This document shows positions 45,601-55,378 of a stretch of 64,000 nt of DNA, piece by piece; within the stretch, counting starts at the first letter, position 1; each line of letters opens with the position of its first letter. Under the pieces are notes generated by a model, which was not told the origin of the DNA, ran no database searches, and saw only the letters and a list, made by a program, of their open reading frames with translations. The translations under genes were made by a program, and so were the position numbers. The DNA is from Gracilariopsis chorda (lineage: Eukaryota > Rhodophyta > Florideophyceae > Gracilariales > Gracilariaceae): the NCBI GenBank assembly GCA_003194525.1, contig NBIV01000073.1, forward strand, positions 62,001-126,000. Direction: 5' to 3'.

Positions 45601-46241
45601 GGCAAGACCCAATTACAATTAATGATCTTCTACATACTGAGGAACGTAAACCAGAGAATAACACATCTTTTGATTTCTTAAGGAATATAAGAAAAGCGGA
45701 AGAAGCTGCTAAATCTGCCATAGAAATAGCAAACACCAGAAACAGTGACAATATAAACCAAAGGAGAAGACCTCAGAGTTTCAATATTAATGAGTACGTT
45801 TTACTATCCACAAAAAACCTTATGATTCCCAAAGGAAGATCGAAGAAGTTCATTCAGAAATACATTGGACCATTTCGTATCATATCATTCAATAAAAACA
45901 AAACATCGTATAAACTAGATCTTCCAAAAGAATATAAATTGATACACCCAACATTCCATGTATCGCTATTGAAACCATTTAATAGTACTTATGACGCTAA
46001 ACAAAGTATGGATATCCAAAAACTAATACATAAGGATAATTCTATTCCAATACACATCATTGGACATAGAATATGGAATAATGTTATTCAATATCTTCTT
46101 CGTACAGGACAGGACGATTCTGACGACATATGGCTCAATGAAAATGATACACGTATCACTACAGAGTTACTTGATTCTTACAAATCGAACACACAGAAGT
46201 CTATAAAAGGAAAGACTTCGCTTTCTTTTCTAGTCAACTAG
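42657..46241 (+). CDS. Ty3-2 pol (protease, RT, RNase H, integrase)
   Basis: Uninterrupted 1194-codon frame. Aspartic protease with LIDSGCEDIC near residue 80. Reverse transcriptase near 230-450, with VDYRALN and the YLDDILIYSK catalytic box (about 420). RNase H near 560-690, with TKDASATGLGAVL and TDHHPLKFL. Integrase: H2C2 zinc part near 765-810 (ending CERCQKA), core with MDFIFDLP (about 834), SDRDNRFTS (about 894) and QTDGQTERMFRTLEE (about 930). GPFRIIS and HPTFHVSLLKPF follow near 1080-1110. The end (RIWNNVIQYLL then SDDIWLNENDT) looks like a weak chromodomain. An ATG lies at 42657, but expression by frameshift from gag is more likely. Confidence 0.97.
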   Translation: MMDSDQNKGPESFKIVQHEIAKKHKNNTKPKKNTKTNTIALCAFKNRNKCSNLLIFSGEGMTLDKMEKCNILIDSGCEDICISKKYADQLKLKRKPSEVKAELWDGTLVPMDECLDVLNIQIGKAKFKTNPFIVDLIGYDVILGKTWLKQYNPRINWKRNTVLVNIDNKNFFLDAESVKRQSSREEALLSKKQFAKLVKRQKSKIYLVTIHPKTNQCEQDIEKNISDSKDDELQRILEEYKDVFPEDLPKGLPPKRQVEMEIKMKDDTAPVMGPMYKLSPKELKEMRKQIKHLLSHEFIKPSISPWGSPVLFTPKKDGSLRMCVDYRALNKKTIKNNVPLPRIDEVWDQLGNAKYFTTLDLRAGYNQIRIKENDIPKTAFRTRYGQFEYLVTPFGLTGAPGCFQTLMNNIFRPHLDEFVMVYLDDILIYSKTRKEHLKHLRIVLDTLRKEKLYGKLSKCHFMTQEVEYLGHIITPAGIKVDKRKIEAVAKWPIPTTVRDVQSFIGLCNYYRKFIKDFAKIATPLTELTKEKNDFVWNKAEQEAFDQLKKKLVSAPLLRCANPSLPYEVTKDASATGLGAVLIQEDENGKRPIAYASKKLNEAEQNYSTGERELLAIIFALKTWRSYLHGSRFTILTDHHPLKFLETQKTLSRKQARWVEYMQQFDHTVSYIKGKENRVADALSRKNTEVCKTSTAIIKSLFNLSTIRVSENTLKNLETDYKSDPEFSQLLGGIKEPYNIIGKRLYFENRLCIPNGKIRKQILHDNHYSLQGGHRSYQKTLLLLRKQYYWKKMKSDVKKYVTECERCQKATSMNKEMQGLLHPFPPPVKKWEVITMDFIFDLPKSEDYTGIMAIVDKLSKRAHFIPLTDKSKAPDIAHIFYKEVYRHHGLPRTIVSDRDNRFTSVFWTTLMNLLQIKLNLSTSFHPQTDGQTERMFRTLEEMLRCYISYTQRDWIKYLPGLEFAYNNHTNSTTNLSPFFLEYGQDPITINDLLHTEERKPENNTSFDFLRNIRKAEEAAKSAIEIANTRNSDNINQRRRPQSFNINEYVLLSTKNLMIPKGRSKKFIQKYIGPFRIISFNKNKTSYKLDLPKEYKLIHPTFHVSLLKPFNSTYDAKQSMDIQKLIHKDNSIPIHIIGHRIWNNVIQYLLRTGQDDSDDIWLNENDTRITTELLDSYKSNTQKSIKGKTSLSFLVN

Positions 46242-46277
46242 CTTGTCGTCTCTACCAAGCCTACAAACTTTCTACAA

Positions 46278-46709
46278 ATGAATATCTACCACGTACAGGA
46301 ATACGGACTGCTATGGGTCGCAGGCAACTACATGAAGAACCATCTTCGACCTGTACTACAAGACCGTTCCAGTCAAGACGTATTACTATATGAAATGATT
46401 AATATTAGCCTCGGCTATAAACAAATCAAAGATAATCTACTTACCGAAAATGATAAAAATATGGTTCTAGCACTATTTGAGCACCTTAATTCTTCTGTCA
46501 CTGGTCTACTACAAGAAGACTTTTTAGTCCAATTTCACTATCTCATTGTCGGAATGTATGGACACTTACCAAAACATGGAAACTACATTTCCATAGTTCA
46601 AGAATCAATTTCCAAAATAATTGATAACAAAGAAACATTTATCAACATAAAATGCAACGATGGAAACCCTCATCTTATATATCCCAGCAAAGAAAATCTT
46701 ACAATATAA
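46278..46709 (+). CDS. Ty3-2 extra ORF after pol, unknown
   Basis: 143 codons from ATG 46278 (MNIYHVQEYGLLWVAG), placed between pol and the polypurine tract, where some Ty3 elements carry env. No signal peptide, transmembrane segment or cysteine pattern was seen, so it is not an envelope gene. It is predicted mostly helical and soluble, with AT-rich codon use like gag and pol. A downstream reading frame of this length, uninterrupted in a young element, suggests it is a real protein. Family not recognised. Confidence 0.55.
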   Translation: MNIYHVQEYGLLWVAGNYMKNHLRPVLQDRSSQDVLLYEMINISLGYKQIKDNLLTENDKNMVLALFEHLNSSVTGLLQEDFLVQFHYLIVGMYGHLPKHGNYISIVQESISKIIDNKETFINIKCNDGNPHLIYPSKENLTI

Positions 46710-46743
46710 AATTAATTGGTTTGAGGACAAACCGTTAAAAAAG

Positions 46744-46757
46744 AAAAGGGGGAGAGT
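46744..46757 (+). other. Ty3-2 polypurine tract
   Basis: AAAAGGGGGAGAGT directly before the 3' LTR. Confidence 0.85.
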
Positions 46758-47128
46758 TGTAGAACATCGACGAAGATAGTCGGTAATTTGGGTAAGAATT
46801 TGGCTTCGAATGGTAATTTGTCCAGGAATTTGGCTTCAAATGAACAATGATAAGGAATGTTTTATTGTAGTTCTATAGATGAATACTACGTTTACTGCTA
46901 TCTCTACAGAGCGTCCACTTTCAATAAAGAAAAGGTCTATAAAAACCTTCTCTCTCAGACGAGAGACACAAGGGCGACCAAGTTCGAACTTCAGACCTTT
47001 CTCAGACCTCGGGGGCCCCCATCTTCATCCTCTTTCAACAACAATCAACCTGTCCGTTCCGTCATATTATTATATAATAATATACCCAAATACAAAAGTA
47101 AGTTATTTTAATCAGTATAGCCGCTACA
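46758..47128 (+). repeat. Ty3-2 3' LTR
   Basis: 371 bp, same sequence as the 5' LTR at 40410-40780. Confidence 0.97.
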
Positions 47129-47133
47129 CAAAC
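47129..47133. repeat. Ty3-2 target duplication, right
   Basis: CAAAC, matching 40405-40409. Confidence 0.9.
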
Positions 47134-47176
47134 CAATCCTGATTTCATGATTTGGTCGCGCAGCATTTTGGATTTG

Positions 47177-47181
47177 GTTTG
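47177..47181. repeat. copia target duplication, left
   Basis: GTTTG, matching 52045-52049 on the other side of the element. Confidence 0.82.
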
Positions 47182-47290
47182 TGTGCGGCCTGACGGCACG
47201 GAAACGCGCGAGGGTGTCGTTTACGGAGATTTGGTATGCTTATGACTAGTCCGGTCAGCTGCCGGCGTTACTGTACTGTGAGGTCTGACG
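47182..47290 (-). repeat. copia 3' LTR
   Basis: 109 bp, aligned without gaps to 51936-52044 with about 83% identity. Unusually short even for copia LTRs. Confidence 0.82.
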
Positions 47291-50200
47291 TGGTCTGAGG
47301 GTTGTTTGTGTGTATGAAGGGGGATGTGTGCGCGGTGAGCAACAGGCGTGGTTTTGTTGCGGTCCGACAGTTCCTGGTGTTGCGAGCCGTTCTGCTGTGG
47401 TGTGAGAGGAGAGGTCAGGTTTAGATGTGGTAGAGATGTGAGAAAAACAGGTCTTTTGAGGGATTTCGTTAGTATGTCGGCTTTCATGGTGGTTGACGAT
47501 ACATGTTTGATGTTAGTGGCCTTCATGTTTTGGTGATAGTTCAGGTAGTAGTGTCCGAAATCGATGAATTTGCGACGCTTAGTTGGTGGTGTATTCACTG
47601 CCACTTTGATAGCTGCCTGATTGTCAATAAGATGTAGGTTTGGGAGTGCTTGTTCGTCGTGAAGGTCTCTCAGGATTTCTCGAAGCCAAATTGTTTCCTG
47701 AATTTCTTTTGCGGCGGCTACATTTTCCGCTTCGCTCGTATTGAGTGCTTTAGTCTTCTGCTTGGCTGCGGTACAGTAGATTGGAAACTTGTTGCTTAAA
47801 TGCAGTGCTCCGGAGTGGGAACGTCTGTTCGTGGCCTTGACATTGTCTGAGTCCGAGTATGTGGTTAGTGTGGCTGTGGGGTGCTGGGAGTAGGTCATCT
47901 CGAGATGCAGAGTCTGAGTGAGTTAGCGTAGGAGACGTTTGAGTTGTGCTCCGAGGGTAGTGGTCTAGTTGTGAATATCGGCTGCGAGGTGGTTCGTGGC
48001 AAACGTAATGTCAGGTCTGGTGCGGTCTGATATGTAGCGCAAATCTCCGAGTATTGATTGCTATAGTTCCATTTGGGTTGGTGGGAGTGGCTGGGCATCT
48101 TTGTCGTTAGTGCATATGAACGGGGTGTCCTTGGGGTTGCAGTAGGTGTCTTTCGATTTTTGGAGAAGGGCGCGGATTGTATGTCGTTGTGAGAGCTGGA
48201 TGGTGCGGCATGGTGTGCGTGTGACATTCCAAGTGATGTACTGCGTGGGTATGCAGAGGCACTTGATGTTGTACTTTGCTTTTCAGTAATCATAGAATTG
48301 GATGATGCTTTCCGTGTTGGATGCGGCGACAAGGAAATCATCGATGGTGACAATCACGATGAGCAGGCCGATGGGAAATTGTTTCGTGAATAGAGTGGGT
48401 TCTGCTGTAGATTGTTGGAGGCCATATGTTAGAAGGTAGTGCGTGAATTTGGAGGAATAAAGAGAAGGGGCTGGTGTTGTACCATAGATATTCCCTTTCA
48501 GTATGCCTGCCTTGCCGTTGCGCTTGATTGTACCGTTGGATCAGGGGCGTTGGCGTATTTACATAGTTGCAGTCAGGATCGTATTGTTCGTGAAGATAGG
48601 CACCCTTGATATACATGTGTTTCATGTAATATTTCTTGATGGCTATGATTGCAAAAATGAGTCTGATGGACGCTTTTTCGGGGGTGTACGGTGCGGTTTT
48701 GTTGGGATTGAAGTAAATTGACGGTTTCATTAGGTCGCCACGGACTGGGAAACGGGCTTTGTAGTCTGTGATGTTTCCAGTTGCGTTCTGTTTGTATCGG
48801 TACGTCATACAGAGTGAGATGAAGTTGGTGTTCGGTGGGAGTTCGCTGTCTGGGATCCATTGGATGGCCTGGTTTTGACCGACGAGGTCTAGTTCTTGGT
48901 TTTGGGCTTCAGACCATTGTTTTGCGTCGGGGTATTTTGTCACCTTTTTGTGGGAGACAGGGGGTGGTGTGTTGGGTGGGATGGTGGTGGGGGTTTGGTG
49001 ACGGTTGCAGAATGTTTTGAACGCGATATTATTGTCCTGGGCAGGATCTTTGGCAGATTCATATGGGTGGAAGTCAGTGGATCGTACTGTTTGGTATGTG
49101 CGTTGTGGGATGAGTTGTATGCGTATCAGTGCATCCGTTACGCCGTGTACATAGCGGGCGAGTTGGGCTTTGGGGGTGAGTTTCGTCTTCAGTTTTAGGG
49201 TAGGGAAGGTTATATGCCCTATTTGGCCAAAATTGAACAGTGGAGGGAGGTTGGGTAGTTGTTGATGCCATGCTGCGTACTGGAGTTGGTTTGTTGTGGT
49301 ATGGAGCGTGATGATGTCTTTGAACACGGCGTCGAGTAAAGCATCTTTCCAGTATTTGGAGGTTTACTTTAGCGAGACTGACAGCTCCTTTTGCTGCGTT
49401 GAGTAGGATTCGGTTCAGCCGTTCCACAAGCAAGTTCATTTGTGGTGTGTAGGAGACCATGGGTATTAATGTGATGCCTTGTTTGTTGTATAAGACTTAC
49501 ATCTTGGGTGAGATGTATTATTTTGCATTGTCGCAACGTGAGAGGCGGGGAAAGCGTCCCTGGTGATTTTTGATTTAATGCATGCCGTGTTTGAAGAAGC
49601 CAGGGATTTTCTTGCGACTGTTGGTGCAGTTGATAAATGCGAAACCGGATTGGGTGTTCAGAAAATTCGTGAATTGGTTGTTACCGTGGTTGAAAGTGAT
49701 GGGGAGTGGGTAAAAAACGTCGCTGCTGACAGTTCAACCAACTTTTTGTGAGTGGAGTTTGGGGTGGTGGGGTGTGGGCGTAGCTTTACTGACTTGGTAC
49801 GGTGTGCATGTGATGGTGGGGGTTTGTGGAGGAGTGCTGGTGGTATCACTGTTAGGAGTTGGTGTTTGGCCATCTTACGTATGGTTGGGAGGCCGACGTG
49901 GTTGAGTTTGAGGTGCCTGCTGTGGTATGCTTTGCGGATGGATATATGTGTGTGTGTGGTGGTTCCGATGCGGTGCTCAGTGAACGGTGGGGTTGGAACG
50001 GTGGCGGTGGGGATGCGTGTGCCAGTAGTGAGGGGGTAGGAGCGCTGTGATTGGGTAAGATCGGTTGCGTGTTGATGGCCGTGATTTGTACTAGGTGAGG
50101 GTGATATTTAGGGTCCGTGCTCCGCGTGCGGAAGGCGCGTGTATTAGTGGGGCGAGGGGGAGGAGGTACTTTATATTGATATACGGAGCTGTAGCTATTT

Positions 50201-51935
50201 GTCGAAGAAGGTGGTTGTGTTGTCGATTGATGATTTCGCCACAAGCCGAGGAGAAAGATACTCGGCCAAAAGTCTTGGCTACATCGTGGAGAAACATAAG
50301 GTTGTGGTTGATATTTTTGTTGATGACTGCCGGTACTTGGAACTTGATGCTATTTTGGAACGCAAGTGTGGAGGATTTGGTGTGGGATAAAGAGAAAGAA
50401 AAGTTAGTGGCACAGCGTGAGTGGAGTCCTGTTGTGGGTTACATGGTGTGTGAGGGGGTGAAGAGGTGTGTTAGTGACGCTGCCCAGTCAGGTATGGACG
50501 TACAATAGTCGGCCGGTCCATGTAGGGTGGGAAATCTGGAGTATTTGTGGGGTTATCGGGTTGTTGGGGGGGGTTGTCTGTTGGGTCGTATAGCATGTAC
50601 TTGGCTTGGTTGGGGGCCGCGGGTAAGTTGGACCTGAGGCGGCGTTGTGCGAAGATTTGGGCATTACTGTGTTATTGGCGTTGGTGGTATGTGCACCAGA
50701 CGTGTTGGCGTTGTTGGAGGAATGTGCGGCGGTACTGCGTGCGTCTGTGATAGTTTCGGCCATAGGGACGAGAGGGTCCGGTGCGGGGTTTTTCGGCTTT
50801 GGTGAGTGGGTGCAGTGGGAAGGGTATGTGGGGTATGTTTTGGCGGAATACGGCTAGGGTATCTTTGATCACCTCGTGTAATGACCCATCCACCGCTCCA
50901 GCATCCTGGTGCAGGGCTAGCTATAAGGTCACCAACTTATGATAACGGCACCGCGACGGCGGCTGGGTGGTTAAATGACCCAGCCGTGTGCCAGGATGCC
51001 CATCGACTGGAGAGATAGTCATCCGTTTCTCTGACAGCCCACCCGCCCTACACTCGCGGCTGCGCTGGCAGCCATTTCCGTTTCTGTAGTATTCCTTAGC
51101 CTTACGCATACAGCAGTATGCTACACTTTTACTCATATCGATAGCTCCTGGTAAAATTTGTGTTCGAGGCAATTGAGCGCAGTGGGTCAGGATTACGTCC
51201 GTTTGTTTGATTTGAGTAGTGAAGGCTTTGATTGTGGGCAGGAGATTGATGGGTATATGTTCTCTAGTGGTGATGAATTGGGTGTTGGAGTGGAGGTCTT
51301 CGATAAGGAAGCAGACCGTGATGGATTCTTCTTGTATGTCTCGGCATTTGAAATTGACCATTTTGCTGCGTAGTGTTTGGAGTTCTTCGAGGTATCCGTT
51401 GAGTGTTTTATCAGGTGTGTACATAACGGTTTGGGCTTCAGCTTCTAGTAAACGGTGTGTAGTTTCGGTGTTGGATGCGATGTGGGTTCTAATGGATTGA
51501 AAAGTCTTGTGGGGCGTGTCGGAGTAGTTGTCGGGTTTAAGTGTCGAGGATATTTCGTCTGATAGGATGTGAAAGACTATGGAATTAAGGAGCGCTTGGT
51601 GCTTTGTGTGCAGCGTGGTTTCCGTGGGGTCAGTCGGTATTTCTGGGTTGGAACTGAGGTAGGGTGTTGCATCGTGTATTATGGCTTGTTGTATGAAGCG
51701 TGCTTCCCATATGTCCATGTTATCTGGGTTGAGAGTTGGGAGGTGTGGTGTTTCGCGATCCATGCTCGATTTTTGTGTGGTGCAGATAGGGGTGTGTGCG
51801 TCAGTTGTTGTTAGGTGGGCTTTGCGCAAGAGGTTAGTTGTGAGTTCCTGGATTCATGCTCTTAGTTCTGTGCAAAGAGCGCAAAAATTTCTGGGAGTTA
51901 GACGAGGGCTTGGTTGTGAATGTCGGCCCATAACC

Positions 51936-52044
51936 TGTAAGGCTTGACGGCGTGGAAAGGCGCGAGGGTGTCGTTTACTGAGAGCTGGTTTGCTTATTGC
52001 TAGTCCGTTCAGCCGCCGGTGGTACTGTACTGTGCGGTATGACA
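51936..52044 (-). repeat. copia 5' LTR
   Basis: 109 bp. On the minus strand it begins TGTCATACCG and ends GCCTTACA, with TG...CA ends. Flanked on the outside by GTTTG (52045-52049). Confidence 0.82.
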
Positions 52045-52297
52045 GTTTGAATGATGCGTGCGGTTACAGCCGTTTTTCCGATCCCACAAGACACAAGAAC
52101 TGTAATGAACGTTTTTTGGGAAAGTGGTCTACTTGTTGCTCTATTAACGCAAATCATTTCAGCCATTGATTGATCGAAGTTGAGGGTAACCTAAAAAGTT
52201 TTCGATATTAATCACGGCTCTGCTGCTGAATTATTACTTTTAAGACACTTTCAAAGCAGACATGCCATTTCTCAGATTCAGTGAAGTTGAATGTCGC

Positions 52298-52552
52298 TCA
52301 GCATTTGTTATTTGTCATCTTCGCTGTAGTTTGGGCGTCATACTGGGACGAAGCGTAAGACCCAATCACGCCTTGCAGTCCATCTTCTTGTTCAAAGATC
52401 CCATTCCATTGGCAACGACCGACGCGGCGGTGAATACCTAAATGTAAAAAATGGAACTGGTGTTGTAGCCGACAGATGAGCAGTAACCACCAATTTGACC
52501 AAAATGGGCCTTCAAACCACCAAAACTGAACAAAAAGAACACAGAAACACAA
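52298..52552 (-). other. Weak coding-like stretch, upstream of the old pogo-like gene
   Basis: A minus-strand open frame with some protein-like sequence (GLQGVIGSYASSQYDAQTT), followed after a stop by ATFNFTESEKWHVCFESV in the same frame. It lies 5' of the old pogo-like HTH. It may be a remnant of the same or another element; not identifiable. Confidence 0.25.
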
Positions 52553-52559
52553 AAATATG

Positions 52560-54160
52560 AACTGTTATTCAACCTCGCTCAGTCGCGTACACCCAAAAAA
52601 GAAACCTTTAGTGATTTAAGGCTATATCAACAACCTTCCTGAGTAAACATTGCGCATGGACAACCAAAAAAGGATTCCAGGCCACTTCTGAGGCCAATGA
52701 CATCCACAGTAAAAACACGGCCACCAAGACAAATCCTGATATGCTAAACAAGAAAATAATGAAAGAAGCCGTTGCTCCTAGAGCAAATGAAGAGTGAACC
52801 CCGAAAGCAGAGAAAATCAGAACCTGAGAACCACAGGGGCGATGTCTGTTGTTCTTGTTGGTTTCGGGACCACAAATGAGCTAAACTTGGAATGCTCCAG
52901 AGACCCAAGCCAACAACTAGCTACTGGACTCTGCAGAGAAGTTTATTGAAGCCGATCTGGGCTGGGGCTTGGATAAAGCTGTGCAGTGTTGTGGCCGGGG
53001 TTGGAGCCGAAGCTAACTTCCGCCTCCTTTTAAAGGCAAAGGTTCTAGCAAACGCTCTATACTGATGCATAGTGACTTGTCCTCGCAGCGTGGTGACACG
53101 CAAGTGGTACGTAACTAGGGAAGATTACGTGACAAAATGCGCAAAAGGCTGCTACGTAACCACTTGAGAAATGAATACATGCCCCCGGTATTGCTGCTGT
53201 GGAAATAAATATATTCAACATTCAACATGGCTCATTTGATTGCCATTGCGTAGTCCTGCCACTCAACACGTGGATTACTACTCTCAGCACCGTGGCGTAC
53301 GAGTGCCATCGGCACGTTTACACCCCCCTTCTCAGCAGGCCCTACATCGGGCCACCCAACACGTCTCAATCACATGAACGGTCCAAATTTACACCAGGCA
53401 GAATCTGATGGCGAGTGGTATGCCTATGTATTTGTAATCTGGGGTGTAGCTTAATACGAAGGGCTGATCACCCCTTAATGTTTTGAAAAATTGCAAGGTC
53501 TCGTGGATATATGTCTTCGTTTACGTTAAATGTCCATACTGAGAGATGAAGAAGTAGTAGAGATACTTTAAACGTCTACACTCACAACCCTTCCAAGTTC
53601 CGTGTCCAGGTGGTCCGTCAAGAATAGAAGAGTCTGGAAGACTCTGGGTCTTAAGTAGGGGCCACAGAGCTTGTACATCGAGGAGCAAGGATGTAGTAGA
53701 TGCCAGAAACTCTTTTTTTTAATATATCCCACCCTTCGCAGGGGTGCAAGGCACGCGAAGATAGGGCGGAACGCTACAAAGCTCATCTACAAGTTTTCCT
53801 TCTGGTCTTATATGTTGTAGTCCATCATAATCGGCATTAACAACGGAATTTGTGCTTCATCATGTAATTCAGATCCACTTATCATCATTACATACATCTT
53901 TGCTTTGTTTGTTTCTGTTCACGAACACCGGTTTTGATGCATTTTGGCGAATATTTTAGAGTGCAGTGAACGGAGACGATATGGGATAATGCCGCAAGCA
54001 TGAATTCATTCTCTGTTACATCGGTTACAAGCGGATAACAAATTGTATAGCGGATGTCTGGACTTCACCGCTGTACCGGGTTCATAATAATTGGACTTGA
54101 AAGTTAGAGACTTCACGTTTGGGTGCTGAGCCTTCCTCCACATGATCAAGATATGCTCTC
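52560..54160. other. No supported gene
   Basis: Short frames. Two features are visible: an imperfect inverted repeat at about 53101-53167 (CAAGTGG-TACGTA against TACGTAACCACTTG), and a minus-strand stretch near 53730-53830 with protein-like residues (LQHIRPEGKLVDELCSVPPY) that I cannot assign. Confidence 0.4.
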
Positions 54161-54189
54161 TCACCTCAAATCTATGTCATTATTTTTAG

Positions 54190-54570
54190 GTGTGCTGCCG
54201 TTCGGGCTGCGGGTCTCTTCTCACCACACGGGGTCCCAGTGACGTCAGAAGCTCCATCTGGAGATGGACTGGTTTTCAAAGTTTGGAGTAGGGCAGTAAG
54301 TTTAGAGGGGTGCATGCGTGGCCTGACACCATACATGAGCTCAAAAGGAGAGAAGCCATCGGCATCTTTACAGCGTCTGTGGCATTGAAGGACACGGAGT
54401 AATGCCTGATCAAATTACATTTCATTCGTGGCAGCAAACATTGCGATTGAATATTTCATCGTGCCTAACATGCTTTCAGCGCGACCGTTCAACATGGGGG
54501 AGTATGCTGTTGTGGTGCAGTACCCCGATAGGAGGCAAGGCGCACGATCGCGTTCGAGGTCCGTCCATCC
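54190..54570 (-). pseudogene. Ty3/gypsy integrase fossil
   Basis: Minus-strand remnant of a retrotransposon integrase core and the start of its C-terminal part: YSPMLNGRAESMLGTMKYSI, then a DADGFSPFELMYGVRPRMHP segment typical of the region after the catalytic Glu. Too short to place the element's ends, and broken. Not closely similar to Ty3-1 or Ty3-2. Confidence 0.75.
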
Positions 54571-54933
54571 GGAGAGGGTACCGCAGCGACAGAACCACCT
54601 GCAGTGAGTCCACTAATCGTCTCTAACTCCGGGACTCTCCTCAAGAATGACGTACAGAGGTGAGAGTGCCTTAGAAACGATAGAGACGTGCAGAGTGGCG
54701 ACAGTATGCAGAGCGAGATCACTCGGGCGAGTTGTGAAAGACGGGTCGCCTGTAAGCACAGTGATCATCTCCTGTATAACAGAGAAGTAAAATAGAACGA
54801 AACACACAGCAAGAGACACACAAAGGTCTATAACTGTTACTGAAAACCCCAAGAGGTGAACGAATAGTCTTACACAAAGCGACGACTGTCGGAAAGAGGA
54901 TATCGTGTGCCAGGGTTCCTGATTCGGAGTGCA

Positions 54934-55378
54934 TCATGTGGGAGCTCACTACAAGTATCGCTGTACAAGCTCTCATCAGTGTCTGGCCGGACACTTTTGT
55001 AGCCCAGTCGTCTCACAGGTTATGGGCCTTCATCGCTGCCGCTGTGGTACACAGTTCGATTCTCACCAGTCGCCATTGCCTCTGCTCCGCACTTTCCGTC
55101 GCACAAAGTCACACCGATCACCGGGGAGTATTAGACGTCTACACTACAATCACACCTCTACACATCTACACATCTACACAACACGTTGTCAAAACGTTAC
55201 ATACGCTTCGCTTCGGCTCCACCGAGTTTGACCGGGGAGTGTGGGAGCTCACTACAAGCTGATTCGTTCATTCAAACTCGGTTCCGCCTACGCTCGTGGA
55301 AGCTCACTACAAGTATCGCTGGACAAGCTCGCATCAGTGTCTGGCCGGACACTTTTGTAGCCCAGTCGTCTCACACAT
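54934..55378. repeat. Direct repeats TGTGGGAGCTCACTACAAG...
   Basis: About 80 bp at 54934-55018 is repeated at about 55297-55378 with few changes (shared GTGTCTGGCCGGACACTTTT and GTAGCCCAGTCGTCTCACA). A third, shorter start (GTGGGAGCTCACTACAAG) lies at 55240. CT-rich CTACACATCTACACA tracts sit between. Possibly LTR or tandem-duplication remnants. The inner GTGTCTGGCCGGACAC is itself palindromic. Confidence 0.65.

Larger units (their letters stand above)
40410..47128 (+). mobile_element. Ty3/gypsy retrotransposon, apparently whole (Ty3-2)
   Basis: 6719-bp LTR element with identical 371-bp LTRs, a CAAAC target duplication, a primer-binding site, a polypurine tract, uninterrupted gag and pol, and two extra ORFs. 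It looks whole and very young, since no LTR difference was seen by eye. It is strikingly AT-rich compared with the rest of the window. Domain order and a chromodomain-like Pol end place it with the chromoviruses, but it is clearly a different lineage from Ty3-1. It sits inside an old pogo-like gene, 78 bp to the right of pogo-1. Confidence 0.97.
47182..52044 (-). mobile_element. Ty1/copia retrotransposon fossil
   Basis: 4863-bp LTR element read on the minus strand, bounded by 109-bp LTRs and a GTTTG target duplication. From right to left: gag (UBN2-like, about 50.9-51.8 kb), a poorly preserved protease/integrase part (about 49.4-50.9 kb), copia-type reverse transcriptase (about 47.9-49.3 kb, with WSEAQNQELD and TDYKARFPVRGDL) and RNase H (about 47.3-47.9 kb, with NTSEAENVAAAKEIQ, LIDNQAAI and TMKADILTKSL). 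The integrase before RT order is that of copia. LTR to LTR the element is complete, but its coding part is broken by several interruptions. The two LTRs differ at 19 of 109 positions by my count, so it is old. Confidence 0.9.
37925..52208 (-). pseudogene. Old pogo/Tigger-like transposase gene split by three insertions
   Basis: Minus-strand pieces of one gene at 52208-52050, 47176-47134, 40404-40329 and 38264-37925. The first has a CENP-B/pogo-type helix-turn-helix with the CGIGKTAV signature. The next ones give IIQTKSKMLRDQIMKSGL-like and KEFKHWAYLFRMNH segments of the Tc5-type HTH, then QAGIVDIHSVARQMNKFSED. Leaving out the copia, Ty3 and pogo-1 elements with one copy of each target duplication, the frame is open across all three sites. 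After the third site come a stop and a short loss, then the catalytic start FNVHETGLLFRP (first Asp replaced by His), DRITA, a stop, and SIRKSKSPRCF. The gene was an ordinary DNA transposon gene and is long dead. Confidence 0.8.

Noticed and set aside
46278-46709. Envelope gene in the env position of Ty3-2
   Set aside because: No signal peptide, transmembrane segment, cysteine pattern or furin-like site.
52050-52208. Possible P-loop helicase (CGIGKTAV resembles a Walker A motif)
   Set aside because: The following segments across the insertion sites match the pogo/CENP-B and Tc5-type HTH, where GIGKT(A/T)V is a helix-turn-helix signature; no Walker B or helicase motifs follow.
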